64,000 nt of DNA from Propionibacteriales bacterium (GTDB taxonomy: Bacteria > Actinomycetota > Actinomycetes > Propionibacteriales > Nocardioidaceae). The position numbers and the translations under genes are program-made. The stretch's first letter is position 1, and every line of letters begins with the position of its first letter. Below, piece after piece: positions 26,930-35,355 of the stretch. The stretch spans positions 496,001 through 560,000 of the forward strand of contig JAPLCB010000004.1 in NCBI GenBank assembly GCA_026392455.1, read 5' to 3'. Below the pieces are notes generated by a model. The model had not been told where the DNA came from, did no database searches, and worked only from the letters and a program-made list of their open reading frames with translations.

Positions 26930-28111
26930 CTAGTCGCTGGTCGGGGCGGCCCGGCAGCACAGTGCCGCTACCAGGGTCAGCACCCCGGCACCCACCGGCA
27001 CCCAGTACGTCGTCGCTCCCTGGACGTGGTCGGCCACCAGTCCGGTCAGGAACGCGCCGGGAGCCAGTCCCGCGGAGACGCCGGTCTGGAACACCGCCAT
27101 CGCCTCGGTCAGGCGCGACCGCGGGGTGGAGGACTCCAGCAGCGAGACGACCGCGATCAGGGTCGGGGCCAGGGCCGAGCCGATCACGAACAGGATCACG
27201 CCGAGACCGACCAGGCCGAAGCCGATCGGCAGCACGAAGAGCCCGATCGAGAGCAGGGCGATGCCGGACTGGAACCGGCGCAGCGGGTCGGACCTCCAGC
27301 GCACGGCGCCGGTGACCACGCCGGCGATCAGGCTGCCGAAGGAGAACACGGCGAGCAGTGCCCCGGACGCGGCCTTGTGCCCGGCGTCCTCGGCCACGGC
27401 CACGGTGCCGACCTCGAGGCCGCCGAACAGCGCGCCGAGCGCGACCGCGGCGATCCCGATCGGCACCACCCGAGCCCACGGCATCGGTTCGCGCAGCTCG
27501 GACTCCGTCACCGGGTGGGCCGGTGGCGCGGTCGCCGGCTGGGCGACCAGCGCCAGGGTGCCGAAGGTTCCCAGACCGAGCGCGACCAGCAGGCCGGTCT
27601 GCGGGGCGTACAACGTCGACAGGAAGGTGACCAGTGCCGGGCCGGTCACGAAGACCACCTCGTCGGCCACGGCCTCCACCGCGAACGCGGTGTGGCGCTC
27701 CTGGTCCCCGTCGACGAGGTTCGCCCACCGGCCCCGGACCATCGAGCCGATCTGGGGCATGGTGGCCCCGGAGAGCACGGCGAACAGGTGCGGCAGCGGC
27801 CTCGACCAGTCCTCGGTGACGGCGGTGACCAGCAGCCCGGTCGCCAGGGCCCAGGCCAGGGCATCGACGAAGAGCACCGGGGTCTGCCCGAAGCGGTCGG
27901 CGAGCCGTCCGTGCGGGATCGCCACCACCGCGTTGCCGATCACGAAGGCGGCCGAGACCTGGCCCGCCAGGCCGTAGGAGCCGGTCAGCTCGCTGACCAG
28001 GATCACGATCCCGAGCGTCATCATCGAGATCGGGAGCCGGGCCACCAGGCCCGTCACCGAGAACGCGGCGGACCCGTGGTGGGCGAAGACGCGGCGGTAG
28101 GACTCGAGCAT
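26930..28111 (-). CDS. MFS transporter, 12-TM
   Basis: This 393-residue protein has twelve predicted membrane segments and the first-loop motif GRLADRFGQTP. It looks like sugar- or drug-efflux MFS members of short type, with no distinctive substrate motif. A TAGTCT box (minus strand, 28121-28126) lies 9 nt upstream of the ATG, so the leader is at most a few nt. It precedes the lactone oxidase in an apparent two-gene operon, divergent from ferrochelatase. Confidence 0.85.
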   Translation of the reverse strand: MLESYRRVFAHHGSAAFSVTGLVARLPISMMTLGIVILVSELTGSYGLAGQVSAAFVIGNAVVAIPHGRLADRFGQTPVLFVDALAWALATGLLVTAVTEDWSRPLPHLFAVLSGATMPQIGSMVRGRWANLVDGDQERHTAFAVEAVADEVVFVTGPALVTFLSTLYAPQTGLLVALGLGTFGTLALVAQPATAPPAHPVTESELREPMPWARVVPIGIAAVALGALFGGLEVGTVAVAEDAGHKAASGALLAVFSFGSLIAGVVTGAVRWRSDPLRRFQSGIALLSIGLFVLPIGFGLVGLGVILFVIGSALAPTLIAVVSLLESSTPRSRLTEAMAVFQTGVSAGLAPGAFLTGLVADHVQGATTYWVPVGAGVLTLVAALCCRAAPTSD

Positions 28112-28169
28112 GACCAGCCGAGACTACGGGTTCGAGCGGTCCGGGCTCACCCGACTTTCCCGGCCTCCC

Positions 28170-28184
28170 TAGGATTCAGGCATG
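28170..28184 (+). promoter_or_regulatory. -10 box and leaderless ATG start
   Basis: TAGGAT (28170-28175) ends 6 nt before the ATG at 28182 of the ferrochelatase gene. Confidence 0.5.
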
Positions 28185-29267
28185 TCACCGGATCCCGCAC
28201 CGTACGACGCACTGCTGCTGGTCTCGTTCGGAGGCCCGGAGAAGCCCGCCGACGTGGTTCCGTTCCTCAGGAACGTCACGACCGGCAAGAACATCCCCGA
28301 CGAGCGCCTCGTCGAGGTCGGCGCGCACTACGACCTCTTCGGGGGACGCAGCCCGATCAACGACCAGAACCGGGCCCTGCTGCAGGCGATCCGTGAGGAT
28401 CTCGCCGCCGCCGGCATCGACCTCCCGGTCTACTGGGGCAACCGGAATTGGGACCCGTACCTGACCGACGCGCTCGAGCAGATGAAGGCCGACGGGATCA
28501 CCCGGGCTGCCTGCATCGTGACCTCGGCCTACTCCTCCTACTCGGGCTGCCGGCAGTACCGCGAGAACCTTGCCGAGGCGGTGGCCGCCGTTCCGGGTGC
28601 ACCGCGACTCGACAAGCTCCGGGCGTACTTCAACCACCCCGGCTTCGTGGAGTCCAACGTCGACGCGACGCTGACCGCTCTGGCGCAGCTGCCGACCGGG
28701 CTCCAGCGCGAGGCGCACCTGGTCTTCGTCACCCACTCGGTCCCGACCACCATGAACGAGACCTCCGGTCCCACCGGCGGCGCCTACGTCCACCAGCACC
28801 GCACCGTGATGGAGGAGATCACCGAGCGGATCCGGGAGGAGACCGGGCACCGCTACCCGGCCGAGCTGGTCTTCTGCTCCCGGTCCGGACCGCCGTCCAT
28901 GCCGTGGCTCGAACCCGATGTCAACGACCACCTCGAGGAGCTCCACGAGGCGGGGGTCCGTGCCGTCGTGACGGTGCCGATCGGTTTCGTCTCCGACCAC
29001 ATGGAGGTGATCTACGACCTGGACACCGAGGCGGCCGCGACCGCCGAGAAGCTGGGCCTGGCCTTCGAGCGTGCAGCCACCGCCGGGATCGACCCCCGGT
29101 TCGTGGCGATGGTGCGTGACCTCCTGCTCGAACGGGCCGCCTCGGAGCGCGGCGAGGAGCCGGAGCGTCAGGTGGTGGGTCCGGTCCCGCCGATCTGGGA
29201 CGTCTGCGCAGCCGGTTGCTGCCCCAACCCGCGGGGGCCGAGGCCGGCTCTCTGCGGCTCGGACTGA
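28182..29267 (+). CDS. cpfC: Ferrochelatase (coproporphyrin type)
   Basis: This 361-residue enzyme inserts Fe2+ into coproporphyrin III in the Gram-positive haem pathway. The catalytic His is in [12 protein letters not shown] and the Glu-rich metal path in [16 protein letters not shown]. The C-terminal tail [20 protein letters not shown] has C342, C346, C347 and C358. Together with the internal Cys in SYSGCRQY, this matches the [2Fe-2S] cluster of actinobacterial ferrochelatases. The next gene, an inositol phosphatase, begins 6 bp after the stop and is probably co-transcribed. Confidence 0.95.
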   Translation: MSPDPAPYDALLLVSFGGPEKPADVVPFLRNVTTGKNIPDERLVEVGAHYDLFGGRSPINDQNRALLQAIREDLAAAGIDLPVYWGNRNWDPYLTDALEQMKADGITRAACIVTSAYSSYSGCRQYRENLAEAVAAVPGAPRLDKLRAYFNHPGFVESNVDATLTALAQLPTGLQREAHLVFVTHSVPTTMNETSGPTGGAYVHQHRTVMEEITERIREETGHRYPAELVFCSRSGPPSMPWLEPDVNDHLEELHEAGVRAVVTVPIGFVSDHMEVIYDLDTEAAATAEKLGLAFERAATAGIDPRFVAMVRDLLLERAASERGEEPERQVVGPVPPIWDVCAAGCCPNPRGPRPALCGSD

Positions 29268-29273
29268 TCCCGG

Positions 29274-30098
29274 GTGCAGCCAGCCGACCCCGGGCTCGAG
29301 GCTCTCGAAGCTCTCGCCGTGGACATCGCCCGGGAGGCCGGCGACCTGGTCCGGTCGGCCCGGGTCGACGGCGTGCAGATCGCCGAGACCAAGAGCAGCG
29401 GCACTGACATCGTCACCGCGGCCGACCGTGCCAGCGAGGCCCTGATCACCCGCAGGATCCGGGCCGCCCGGCCCGACGACGGCATCCTCGGGGAGGAAGG
29501 TGCCGACGCCGAGGGGTCCTCGGGAGTCCGCTGGGTCGTCGACCCCATCGACGGGACCGTCAACTACGCCCACGGGTTGCCGGCGTACGCCGTCTCGATC
29601 GGCATCGAGGTCGGCGGCGAACCGGCCGTCGGGGTGGTGCTGAACCCGGCAACGGGCGTCGAGTACACCGCGGTTCGGGGAGGAGGCGCCCGCCGCAACG
29701 GCGAGCCGATCCGGGCAGCCGCACCGGTCCCGCTGGAGTCCGCGCTGGTGGGCACCGGGTTCTCCTACGAGCGCGACCTGCGGATCAGCCAGACCAGGAC
29801 GTTCGCCGAGCTGCTCCCGCGGATCGCGGACGTCCGGCGGTTCGGCTCGTGCGCCCTCGACCTCTGCGCGGTCGCCGAAGGCTCGCTGGACGGTTACGTG
29901 GAAGAAGGCATCGGCGGAGCCTGGGACTATGCCGCCGGGGTGGTGATCGCCACCGAGGCCGGCGCCCGGGTGGAGGTGCTGACCGGGACGTACGGCCGGA
30001 TCCTGGTCGTCGCGGCGCCGACCGCCGGCTACCCGGAGTTCCGGCGCCTGGTCGCGGAGTGCGGCTTTCTGTCAGCTGCCGGCAGCGCCGACCGATAG
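29274..30098 (+). CDS. suhB: Inositol monophosphatase family protein
   Basis: This 274-residue Mg2+-dependent phosphatase has the metal motifs GEEG (73-76), DPIDGTVNYAHG (90-101) and GAWDYAAG near 217. In actinobacteria such enzymes dephosphorylate inositol-1-phosphate for phosphatidylinositol and mycothiol synthesis, but histidinol phosphatase and other paralogues share the motifs. The GTG at 29274 is used, immediately downstream of the ferrochelatase stop. Confidence 0.9.
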   Translation: MQPADPGLEALEALAVDIAREAGDLVRSARVDGVQIAETKSSGTDIVTAADRASEALITRRIRAARPDDGILGEEGADAEGSSGVRWVVDPIDGTVNYAHGLPAYAVSIGIEVGGEPAVGVVLNPATGVEYTAVRGGGARRNGEPIRAAAPVPLESALVGTGFSYERDLRISQTRTFAELLPRIADVRRFGSCALDLCAVAEGSLDGYVEEGIGGAWDYAAGVVIATEAGARVEVLTGTYGRILVVAAPTAGYPEFRRLVAECGFLSAAGSADR

Positions 30099-30161
30099 GT
30101 CGGGAACAAGCGGGGCCCGAAACCGGTTGACGCCTTCCGCAGGGCGGCTCGCCGACCGAAC

Positions 30162-30187
30162 GTGCACTTTCGGTCCAGGTGGTGCAC
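30162..30187. promoter_or_regulatory. Paired GTGCAC sites in the DUF4193 promoter region
   Basis: Two palindromic GTGCAC sites (30162-30167 and 30182-30187) are 20 bp apart, about two helical turns, in the 204-bp gap upstream of the DUF4193 gene. They could be a dimeric operator. No regulator is indicated. Confidence 0.3.
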
Positions 30188-30302
30188 AATCTGCGCGCCG
30201 TCACATTGCGGCGGCGCGGGGACGATATTTCCTGGTACGGGACGCTGGAACCCCCAGGATCCAGCTGGGGTACCCCGAGAAGACGGGGGAAGGAGAGGGA
30301 CG

Positions 30303-30593
30303 ATGGCAACCGATTACGACGCACCACGCAAGACTGAAGAAGAGCAGAACGAGGACAGCCTCGAAGAGCTCAAGGCGCGGCGGCACGACAAGAACTCCGG
30401 CAAGGTCGACGAGGACGAGACCGAGGCTGCGGAGTCGTTCGAGCTTCCCGGCGCTGACCTCAGCCACGAGGAGCTCGCGGTCGAGGTGATGCCTCGCCAG
30501 GACGACGAGTTCACCTGCATGAGCTGCTTCCTGGTCCACCACCGCAGCCAGCTCGCAGATCCGAAGAAGAAGATCTGCCGGGACTGCGTCTGA
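30303..30593 (+). CDS. DUF4193 family zinc-ribbon protein
   Basis: This 96-residue, strongly acidic protein has an actinobacteria-wide DUF4193 domain. Its C-terminal zinc ribbon is CMSC near 77-80 and CRDC at the end (92-95). The N-terminus is charged and probably disordered (EEEQNEDSLEELKARRHD). Its function is unknown. An excellent AGGAGAGG site precedes the ATG, which suggests high expression, and a strong terminator follows directly. Confidence 0.9.
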   Translation: MATDYDAPRKTEEEQNEDSLEELKARRHDKNSGKVDEDETEAAESFELPGADLSHEELAVEVMPRQDDEFTCMSCFLVHHRSQLADPKKKICRDCV

Positions 30594-30609
30594 ACCACGC
30601 ACGAACCGA

Positions 30610-30642
30610 AACGGCCGCTGACCCCTGGGGTCAGCGGCCGTT
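30610..30642. terminator. Strong bidirectional hairpin terminator
   Basis: AACGGCCGCTGACCCC (30610-30625) pairs perfectly with 30627-30642, a 16-bp stem with a near-zero loop. It lies between the convergent DUF4193 and DUF4235 genes. Confidence 0.85.
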
Positions 30643-30659
30643 CGTCGTTGTTCTGGTGG

Positions 30660-30974
30660 TCAGGCGCGTGCCTGGACGCCCGGCGGTACCTTGCCGGTGG
30701 ACTTGGCGTAGTAACCGGCAGCACGTCGGGTGGCCAGCATCTTGACCACCGCGACCAGGGTCCCCGAGAGCGCGGCGAACAGCAGCGCCTCGCTCAGGTC
30801 GACCTCGGGGTCGGCCGGGTTGGCAGGGGGCTCCTTGCCGGCAGCGGCCTTCCAGGTGGCGTTCAGCCCCTTGCGGGCAACCGTCGCGGCCAGCAGCGCG
30901 GCCACGACCGAGAAGGCGCTCCAGACCTTCGAGTTGTCCTGCGCTTCGTGCTCGGTGATCGCTTTCTTGGACAT
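30660..30974 (-). CDS. DUF4235 family membrane protein
   Basis: This 104-residue protein has two hydrophobic segments (about 20-38 and 66-83) and the DUF4235 pattern WSAFSVVAALLAATVARKGL and KMLATRRAAGYYAKSTGKVP. It is common in actinobacteria, of unknown function. It converges on the DUF4193 gene across a shared terminator. Confidence 0.85.
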   Translation of the reverse strand: MSKKAITEHEAQDNSKVWSAFSVVAALLAATVARKGLNATWKAAAGKEPPANPADPEVDLSEALLFAALSGTLVAVVKMLATRRAAGYYAKSTGKVPPGVQARA

Positions 30975-31041
30975 GCCACCTCATCGGTTCGGAGATCGGG
31001 CTCGGGCTCAGAGTACCCAGCGCTCACGGCGCCCACACGGG

Positions 31042-31515
31042 TCAGGCTTCGGCGGCGGACGTCCGGGTCAGGGCAGCTGCCAGGGTGCGAGGGTGCCGGG
31101 TCGAGATCAGCCAGTACGGCGTCGGGTCGCTCGGGTCGTCGATCGGCACCCGCACGGCTCGGGAGATGTACGGCCGGGTGTGCAGGAAGGCACGCGCGTT
31201 CGCCTCGACACCGTGCACCCGGCGGGTGGCGTCCTTGTCCAGCGCCTCGGCCGCCCCCAGGTGCTCCAGGGCGATCTGGGCGGGTCCGGCGTACAGGACA
31301 CCGTCGCGCACCTCCACCCTGGACGAGCCCACCCACGCGAAGATCCCGAACACGGCCGCGAGCAGGGCGCCGCTGGCCGCCCACGCGAGCCAGGGGGGCA
31401 GAGCCACCGTGAACGCCAGCCAGACGGTGGCGAGGAACATGGTCGCTTGGACCCACCAACGGAGCGGTACGTGCAGTCGTTCGGCGTACTCAGTGGTTCC
31501 GGTCCCGGTCGACAT
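31042..31515 (-). CDS. DUF3093 family membrane protein
   Basis: This 157-residue protein has two adjacent hydrophobic helices (about 22-55) followed by a soluble domain (VEVRDGVLYAGPAQIALEHL, then AFLHTRPYISRAVRVPIDDP). It is usually found divergent from dut in actinobacteria, as here. Its function is unknown. The ATG at 31513-31515 has GGAAGGAG as ribosome binding site. A longer reading of the frame into the upstream repeats is not credible. Confidence 0.88.
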   Translation of the reverse strand: MSTGTGTTEYAERLHVPLRWWVQATMFLATVWLAFTVALPPWLAWAASGALLAAVFGIFAWVGSSRVEVRDGVLYAGPAQIALEHLGAAEALDKDATRRVHGVEANARAFLHTRPYISRAVRVPIDDPSDPTPYWLISTRHPRTLAAALTRTSAAEA

Positions 31516-31599
31516 CTCGCTCCTTCCCCTGGTCGGTGATCGGGTGGCAAGCCTGTCATCCCGCTCGGCGGTGGTCGCAGGTAGGGTCCCCCTGCGCGA

Positions 31600-31754
31600 T
31601 CCTCGCTCCGCTCGTCGACGAGTTCTCGGCCACTCGGTCACGAGCAAGCTCGGACACTCGGTAGCCTCGACTCGTGCTCCTCGCTCCGCTCGTCGACGAG
31701 TTCTCGGCCACTCGGTCACGAGCAAGCTCGGACACTCGGTAGCCTCGACTCGTG
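31600..31754. repeat. 78-bp tandem repeat carrying promoter, mini-ORF and start codon (dut array)
   Basis: Two identical 77-bp stretches (31600-31676 and 31678-31754) repeat with a 78-bp period. Each starts TCCTCGCTCCGCTCGTC and ends with TAGCCT, 6 nt and GTG. The GTG of copy 1 (31674) opens a 22-codon ORF ending at the TAG (31740-31742) that is also the first half of the copy-2 TAGCCT. The GTG of copy 2 is the start of dut. A more degenerate upstream module has TAGGGT at 31582-31587, but GCG replaces GTG. CGAGC-AA-GCTCG forms a hairpin in each unit. Related units occur inverted at 35263-35440. Confidence 0.9.
31674..31742 (+). CDS. Putative leader mini-ORF upstream of dut
   Basis: A 22-codon ORF (peptide MLLAPLVDEFSATRSRASSD then TR) starts at a GTG 6 nt after TAGCCT (31662-31667). 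Its TAG is part of the next TAGCCT box. Related peptides are encoded upstream of trkA, where the first six residues and the SPTRPRD-like section recur. Translation is unproven; it may be only a by-product of repeat structure. Confidence 0.3.
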   Translation: MLLAPLVDEFSATRSRASSDTR

Positions 31755-32192
31755 GTGGCTATTCAGATCCTCAGACTCGATCCCGAGCTCGCAGTACCGG
31801 CGTACGCCAATCCCGGCGACGCCGGGGCCGACCTGTTCGCTCGGGTCGACGTGCGGCTGGAGCCGGGGGAGCGGAAGCTCGTTCCGACCGGGATCGCCGT
31901 GGCCCTGCCCGACGGGTACGTCGCCCTGGTGCACCCGCGATCGGGGTTGGCCCACAAGGTCGGTCTGTCGATCGTCAATGCGCCGGGCACGATCGACGCG
32001 GGGTACCGTGGCGAGATCCAGGTGTGCCTGGTGAATCTCGACCCGACGACCCCGATCGCGCTGGAACGCGGCGACCGGATCGCCCAGCTGGTCATCCAGC
32101 GCTTCGAGACCGCCGAGTTCGTCGAGGTCGACACGTTGCCCGACTCCGCCCGGGGTACTGGCGGATATGGCTCAACCGGAGGATTTGCATGA
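31752..32192 (+). CDS. dut: dUTP diphosphatase (dUTPase)
   Basis: This 146-residue trimeric dUTPase converts dUTP to dUMP and PPi. The five motifs are present: [45 protein letters not shown] and [11 protein letters not shown]. The GTG at 31752 is 6 nt after TAGCCT (31740-31745) and belongs to the last copy of a tandem promoter repeat; a second GTG at 31755 is also possible. There is no ribosome binding site, so the message is probably leaderless. The stop overlaps the DUF3710 start (ATGA). Confidence 0.95.
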   Translation: MVAIQILRLDPELAVPAYANPGDAGADLFARVDVRLEPGERKLVPTGIAVALPDGYVALVHPRSGLAHKVGLSIVNAPGTIDAGYRGEIQVCLVNLDPTTPIALERGDRIAQLVIQRFETAEFVEVDTLPDSARGTGGYGSTGGFA

Positions 32193-32833
32193 GATTGCGG
32201 CGCAAGAACGTCGAGAACGACCTCCCCGAGGTCACTGACGGGATGGACGAGACGCACGAGGACGCAGGGACCCCGGCCGCAGCCGCGGCGGGTCCCCTCG
32301 ACGTGGCGGACCTCGACCCGGCGGCCACCTACATCGACCTGGGCAGCCTGCTGTTCGTGCCCGGCCCCGACCTCGAGCTGCGGCTCCAGGTCGAGGAGGA
32401 CACCGGCGAGGTGGTCTCGGTGCTGCTGGTGGCCGACGAGGGCGTCCTGGAGACGCGGGCGTTCGCCTCGTCGCGGGGCGGTGACCTGTGGGCCGAGGCC
32501 CGGACCGAGATCGCGGCCGACACCGTGCAGCGCGGTGGTACCGCTGTGGAAGCCGAAGGTCCGTTCGGGACCGAGCTGCACTGCGAGGTCCCGGTCGTCG
32601 ACGCCCAGGGAACCGAGCTGGTCCAGCCCTCGCGGGTGATCGGCTACACGGGCCCGCGCTGGTTCCTGCGCGCCACCATCGCCGGCCGTCCGGCCAAGGA
32701 CCCCGCCTACGCCGTGCCGTTCGAGGAAGCGATCCGGACGATGGCGGTCCGGCGCGGTCACGAGGCGATGGCCCCCGGCGAAGCCCTGCCGCTGCGGCTT
32801 CCGCCCGAGGCGCGACCGCAGGCCGCCGAGTAG
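32189..32833 (+). CDS. DUF3710 family protein
   Basis: This 214-residue soluble protein has an acidic, Ala-rich N-terminus (about 1-45) and a DUF3710 core ([20 protein letters not shown], then [17 protein letters not shown]). It is typical of the dut neighbourhood in actinobacteria and of unknown function. The ATG overlaps the dut stop by ATGA, with GGAGG just upstream, so it is coupled to dut. Confidence 0.9.
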   Translation: MRLRRKNVENDLPEVTDGMDETHEDAGTPAAAAAGPLDVADLDPAATYIDLGSLLFVPGPDLELRLQVEEDTGEVVSVLLVADEGVLETRAFASSRGGDLWAEARTEIAADTVQRGGTAVEAEGPFGTELHCEVPVVDAQGTELVQPSRVIGYTGPRWFLRATIAGRPAKDPAYAVPFEEAIRTMAVRRGHEAMAPGEALPLRLPPEARPQAAE

Positions 32834-32840
32834 AGCGGTC

Positions 32841-32855
32841 TACGCTGGAGTCATG
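32841..32855 (+). promoter_or_regulatory. -10 box and leaderless ATG start
   Basis: TACGCT (32841-32846) ends 6 nt before the ATG at 32853 of the OB-fold gene. It may give that gene a second promoter inside the dut operon. Confidence 0.45.
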
Positions 32856-33227
32856 GCAAACACCAAGGGGCGGCTGCGCAGCGGGATCCGGCAGTGGGCG
32901 AGTCAGGCGCACGCGGAAGCAGTGGACCTGCAGCGGGACACTGCCAAGGCCGCCAAGGCCGGTTGCCTGCGGATCGAGGACGCTCCTGATCGGGAGATGG
33001 TCACGGTGCAAGGGACCCTGCGGACGGTGACGCTGCGGCCGCGCGGCGGCGTACCGGCCCTCGAGGCCGAGCTGTACGACGGCACCGGCACCATCACGGT
33101 GCTCTGGCTCGGTCGACGCCGGATCGCCGGCATCTTCCCGGGACGAGCGATCCGGGTGACCGGTCGGATCGGTGTGCACGGCGGCGAGCGGACCCTGTAC
33201 AACCCTCGCTACGACCTTCGGTACTGA
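32853..33227 (+). CDS. OB-fold nucleic acid-binding protein
   Basis: This 124-residue protein has a RecG-wedge-like OB fold at about 45-120 (MVTVQGTLRTVTLRP, LEAELYDGTGTITVLWLGRR, GRAIRVTGRIGV) and a helical N-terminus. It probably binds single-stranded nucleic acid. It sits in the dut-DUF3710-DUF3159 cluster, 19 bp after DUF3710. Confidence 0.85.
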   Translation: MANTKGRLRSGIRQWASQAHAEAVDLQRDTAKAAKAGCLRIEDAPDREMVTVQGTLRTVTLRPRGGVPALEAELYDGTGTITVLWLGRRRIAGIFPGRAIRVTGRIGVHGGERTLYNPRYDLRY

Positions 33228-33236
33228 GGGGATCGG

Positions 33237-33950
33237 GTGCAGAACCCAGAGTCGGCGGCAGCGGAGCTGACGGTCGAGGAGGTCGTCCGGGGCCAGCTCG
33301 CGAAGGCGCTTGGCGGTCGTCGCGGAATGCTGGAGGCGGCGGTCCCGACGATCGCCTTCACGGTGCTCTTCCTGACCACCCACCAGCTGCGGATCGCGGT
33401 CGCGATCTCGGTCGGGAGCGCGCTGGTCCTCCTCGCCGTCCGGCTGGTCCAGCGCAGCACGCCGCAGTTCGTGCTGAACAGTCTGTTCGGGATCGGGATC
33501 GGCGCCTTCTTCGCCTACCGGGCCGCCAAGGGCGGGGGTGACGCCAACGACCAGGCACTGGCGTACTTCCTGCCGGGGATCCTCTACAACGCCGTCTACT
33601 CGGTCGTGATCGCCGTCTCGGTCCTGGTCCGCTGGCCGCTGGTCGGCTTCCTGGTCGGCAGTGTCACCGGTGACCCGACCGCCTGGCGGTCGGACCCGGC
33701 GGTGGTGCGGCTCTGCAGCCGGCTGACCTGGATCCTGGTGCTGCCCTGCCTGGTGCGGGTCGTGGTGCAGGCTCCGATCTACCTGGCCGGCCGCAACCAC
33801 TGGTGGGACCAGGAGTCGGCGGTCGCCGCGCTGGGGTTCACCAAGCTCGCGATGGGCTGGCCGCTCCAGATCGCAGCGCTCGCCGGGATGGTCTGGCTGC
33901 TCAGCCGGAACCGGACCCCGGTCGTCGTTACTGGTGACCGCCAGGATTGA
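33237..33950 (+). CDS. DUF3159 family membrane protein
   Basis: This 237-residue protein has about six hydrophobic segments and belongs to the actinobacterial DUF3159 family, with markers GGRRGMLEAAVPTIAFTVLF and SVTGDPTAWRSDPAVVRLC. Its function is unknown. The GTG at 33237 follows the OB-fold gene by 9 bp. Its 3' end overlaps the opposite-strand trkA gene by 23 bp. Confidence 0.87.
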   Translation: MQNPESAAAELTVEEVVRGQLAKALGGRRGMLEAAVPTIAFTVLFLTTHQLRIAVAISVGSALVLLAVRLVQRSTPQFVLNSLFGIGIGAFFAYRAAKGGGDANDQALAYFLPGILYNAVYSVVIAVSVLVRWPLVGFLVGSVTGDPTAWRSDPAVVRLCSRLTWILVLPCLVRVVVQAPIYLAGRNHWWDQESAVAALGFTKLAMGWPLQIAALAGMVWLLSRNRTPVVVTGDRQD

Positions 33951-34596
33951 GCAGGCGCTCCAGGTCTTCCTCGACGTCGGCGTTGCAGACGAACAACAGC
34001 TCGTCGCCGATCTCGACCGGCTGCTCCGGTGCCGGCGTGTAGACCTGGCCGTCCCGGACGATGGTGACCAGGGTGCAGTTCTCCGGGAACGGGATCAGGC
34101 CGGACGGCTTGCCGACGTACGGCGAGTCGGCGGGCAGGGTCATCTCGACCAGGTTGGCGTTGCCCCGGCCCAGGGTGAAGAGCCGGACGACGTCGCCGAC
34201 GGTGACGGCCTCCTCGACCAGCGCCGACATGATCCGAGGGGTGGAGACGTTGACGTCGACCCCCCAGGCCTCGGTGAACAGCCATTCGTTGTTCGGGTGG
34301 TTGACCCGGCCGACGGTCCGGGGCACGCCGAACTCGGTCTTCGCCAGCAGTGAGGTGACCAGGTTGGCCTTGTCGTCACCGGTGGCAGCGATCACCACGT
34401 CGCAGTGCTCCAGACGGGCCTCCTCCAACGAGGACAGCTCGCACGAGTCGGCCAGCAGCCACTCGGCGTCGGGGACCCGCTCGGGCTTGATCGACGAGGG
34501 GTCCTTGTCGATCAGCAGCACGTGGTGCCCGTTGCCGATCAGCTCGCGGGCGATGGAGCGGCCGACAGCACCGGCTCCGGCGATTGCAACGCGCAT
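33928..34596 (-). CDS. TrkA-type potassium regulator (RCK domains), second of two
   Basis: This 222-residue protein has an N-terminal RCK_N Rossmann domain (GAGAVGRSIARELI, 7-20; LIDKDPSSI) that binds NAD(H) or nucleotides, and a C-terminal RCK_C domain at about 135-215. It resembles CeoC/TrkB of mycobacteria. Such proteins gate potassium transporters from the cytoplasmic side. It follows the other trkA gene by 6 bp, and its 3' end overlaps the DUF3159 gene tail-to-tail. No TrkH-type pore is in view, but a KimA-like importer is divergently encoded. Confidence 0.9.
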   Translation of the reverse strand: MRVAIAGAGAVGRSIARELIGNGHHVLLIDKDPSSIKPERVPDAEWLLADSCELSSLEEARLEHCDVVIAATGDDKANLVTSLLAKTEFGVPRTVGRVNHPNNEWLFTEAWGVDVNVSTPRIMSALVEEAVTVGDVVRLFTLGRGNANLVEMTLPADSPYVGKPSGLIPFPENCTLVTIVRDGQVYTPAPEQPVEIGDELLFVCNADVEEDLERLLNPGGHQ

Positions 34597-34602
34597 CTCA
34601 GC

Positions 34603-35265
34603 TCACTCTTCTTCCGGGCCGCGCTCGATGACCGTGTACGCGTGTCCGGCGTTCTCCTCGCGGAGCACCACGTGCAGGATGTCGCCCTCCTGGATGACCG
34701 ATTCCCGGGTCGGCAGCATGCCCTCTCCGAGGCGGTCGATCCAGGCGATCCGGCAGCGGGACTGCTCCTGGAACATGACCGTGCGCTCACCGATCCACGG
34801 CTCACCGGCCGGGACCTGGTCGAGCCGGATGGTGCCCGAGGGGTCGCGGAAGTCCGGCTCGGCGCCAGCCGGCAGCAACCGGCGCAGCACCTGGTCAGCA
34901 GTCCACTTGACCGTCGCGACCGTGGTGATGCCGAGGCGCTGGTAGACCTCGGCTCGGCCCGGGTCGTAGATCCGGGCGACGACCTGCTGGATACCGAAGG
35001 TCTCCCGAGCCACCCGCGCGGCGATGATGTTGGAGTTGTCACCGCTGCTCACGGCCGCGAACGCGTCAGCGCGTTCGATCCCGGCGTCCTCGAGGACCTT
35101 CTGGTCGAACCCGTAGCCGGTGACCTTGAGGCCGTTGAACGACGGACCGAGGCGCCGGAAGGCGTCCGGGTTGCTGTCGATCACGCTGACGGTGTGGTTC
35201 CGGTCCTCCAGCGAGCGCGCCAGGGTCGATCCGACCCGGCCGCATCCCATGATCACCACGTGCAC
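34603..35265 (-). CDS. TrkA-type potassium regulator (RCK domains), first of two
   Basis: This 220-residue protein resembles CeoB/TrkA. RCK_N has GCGRVGSTLARSL (7-19) and VIDSNPDAF; RCK_C is at about 135-215. The start is a GTG at 35265, 6 nt after TAGGCT (minus strand, 35272-35277), without a ribosome binding site. That promoter and start codon are the last unit of an 81-bp tandem repeat. It and the following RCK gene probably act together on one transporter. The divergent KimA-like protein, whose start lies 236 bp away, is the nearest candidate. Confidence 0.9.
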   Translation of the reverse strand: MHVVIMGCGRVGSTLARSLEDRNHTVSVIDSNPDAFRRLGPSFNGLKVTGYGFDQKVLEDAGIERADAFAAVSSGDNSNIIAARVARETFGIQQVVARIYDPGRAEVYQRLGITTVATVKWTADQVLRRLLPAGAEPDFRDPSGTIRLDQVPAGEPWIGERTVMFQEQSRCRIAWIDRLGEGMLPTRESVIQEGDILHVVLREENAGHAYTVIERGPEEE

Positions 35266-35274
35266 GTGCGGAGC

Positions 35275-35346
35275 CTATCGAGCGCCCGAGACGAAGTCTC
35301 GTGGCCGAGTGGGCGAAAGCACGATGACGAGCGGAGTGAGGATCAC
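35275..35346 (-). CDS. Putative leader mini-ORF upstream of trkA (proximal)
   Basis: A 23-residue ORF starts at GTG 35346 (MILTPLVIVL, then SPTRPRDFVSGAR) and ends in the TAG shared with TAGGCT 35277-35272. It is similar to the distal copy. Translation is unproven. Confidence 0.3.
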   Translation of the reverse strand: MILTPLVIVLSPTRPRDFVSGAR

Positions 35347-35355
35347 GTGCGGAGC

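Noticed and set aside
31042-31725. 227-codon reading of the DUF3093 frame through the upstream repeats
   Set aside because: The N-terminal extension is translated repeat (a duplicated WPRTRRRAERG block). The ATG at 31515 has a good ribosome binding site and begins the conserved domain.
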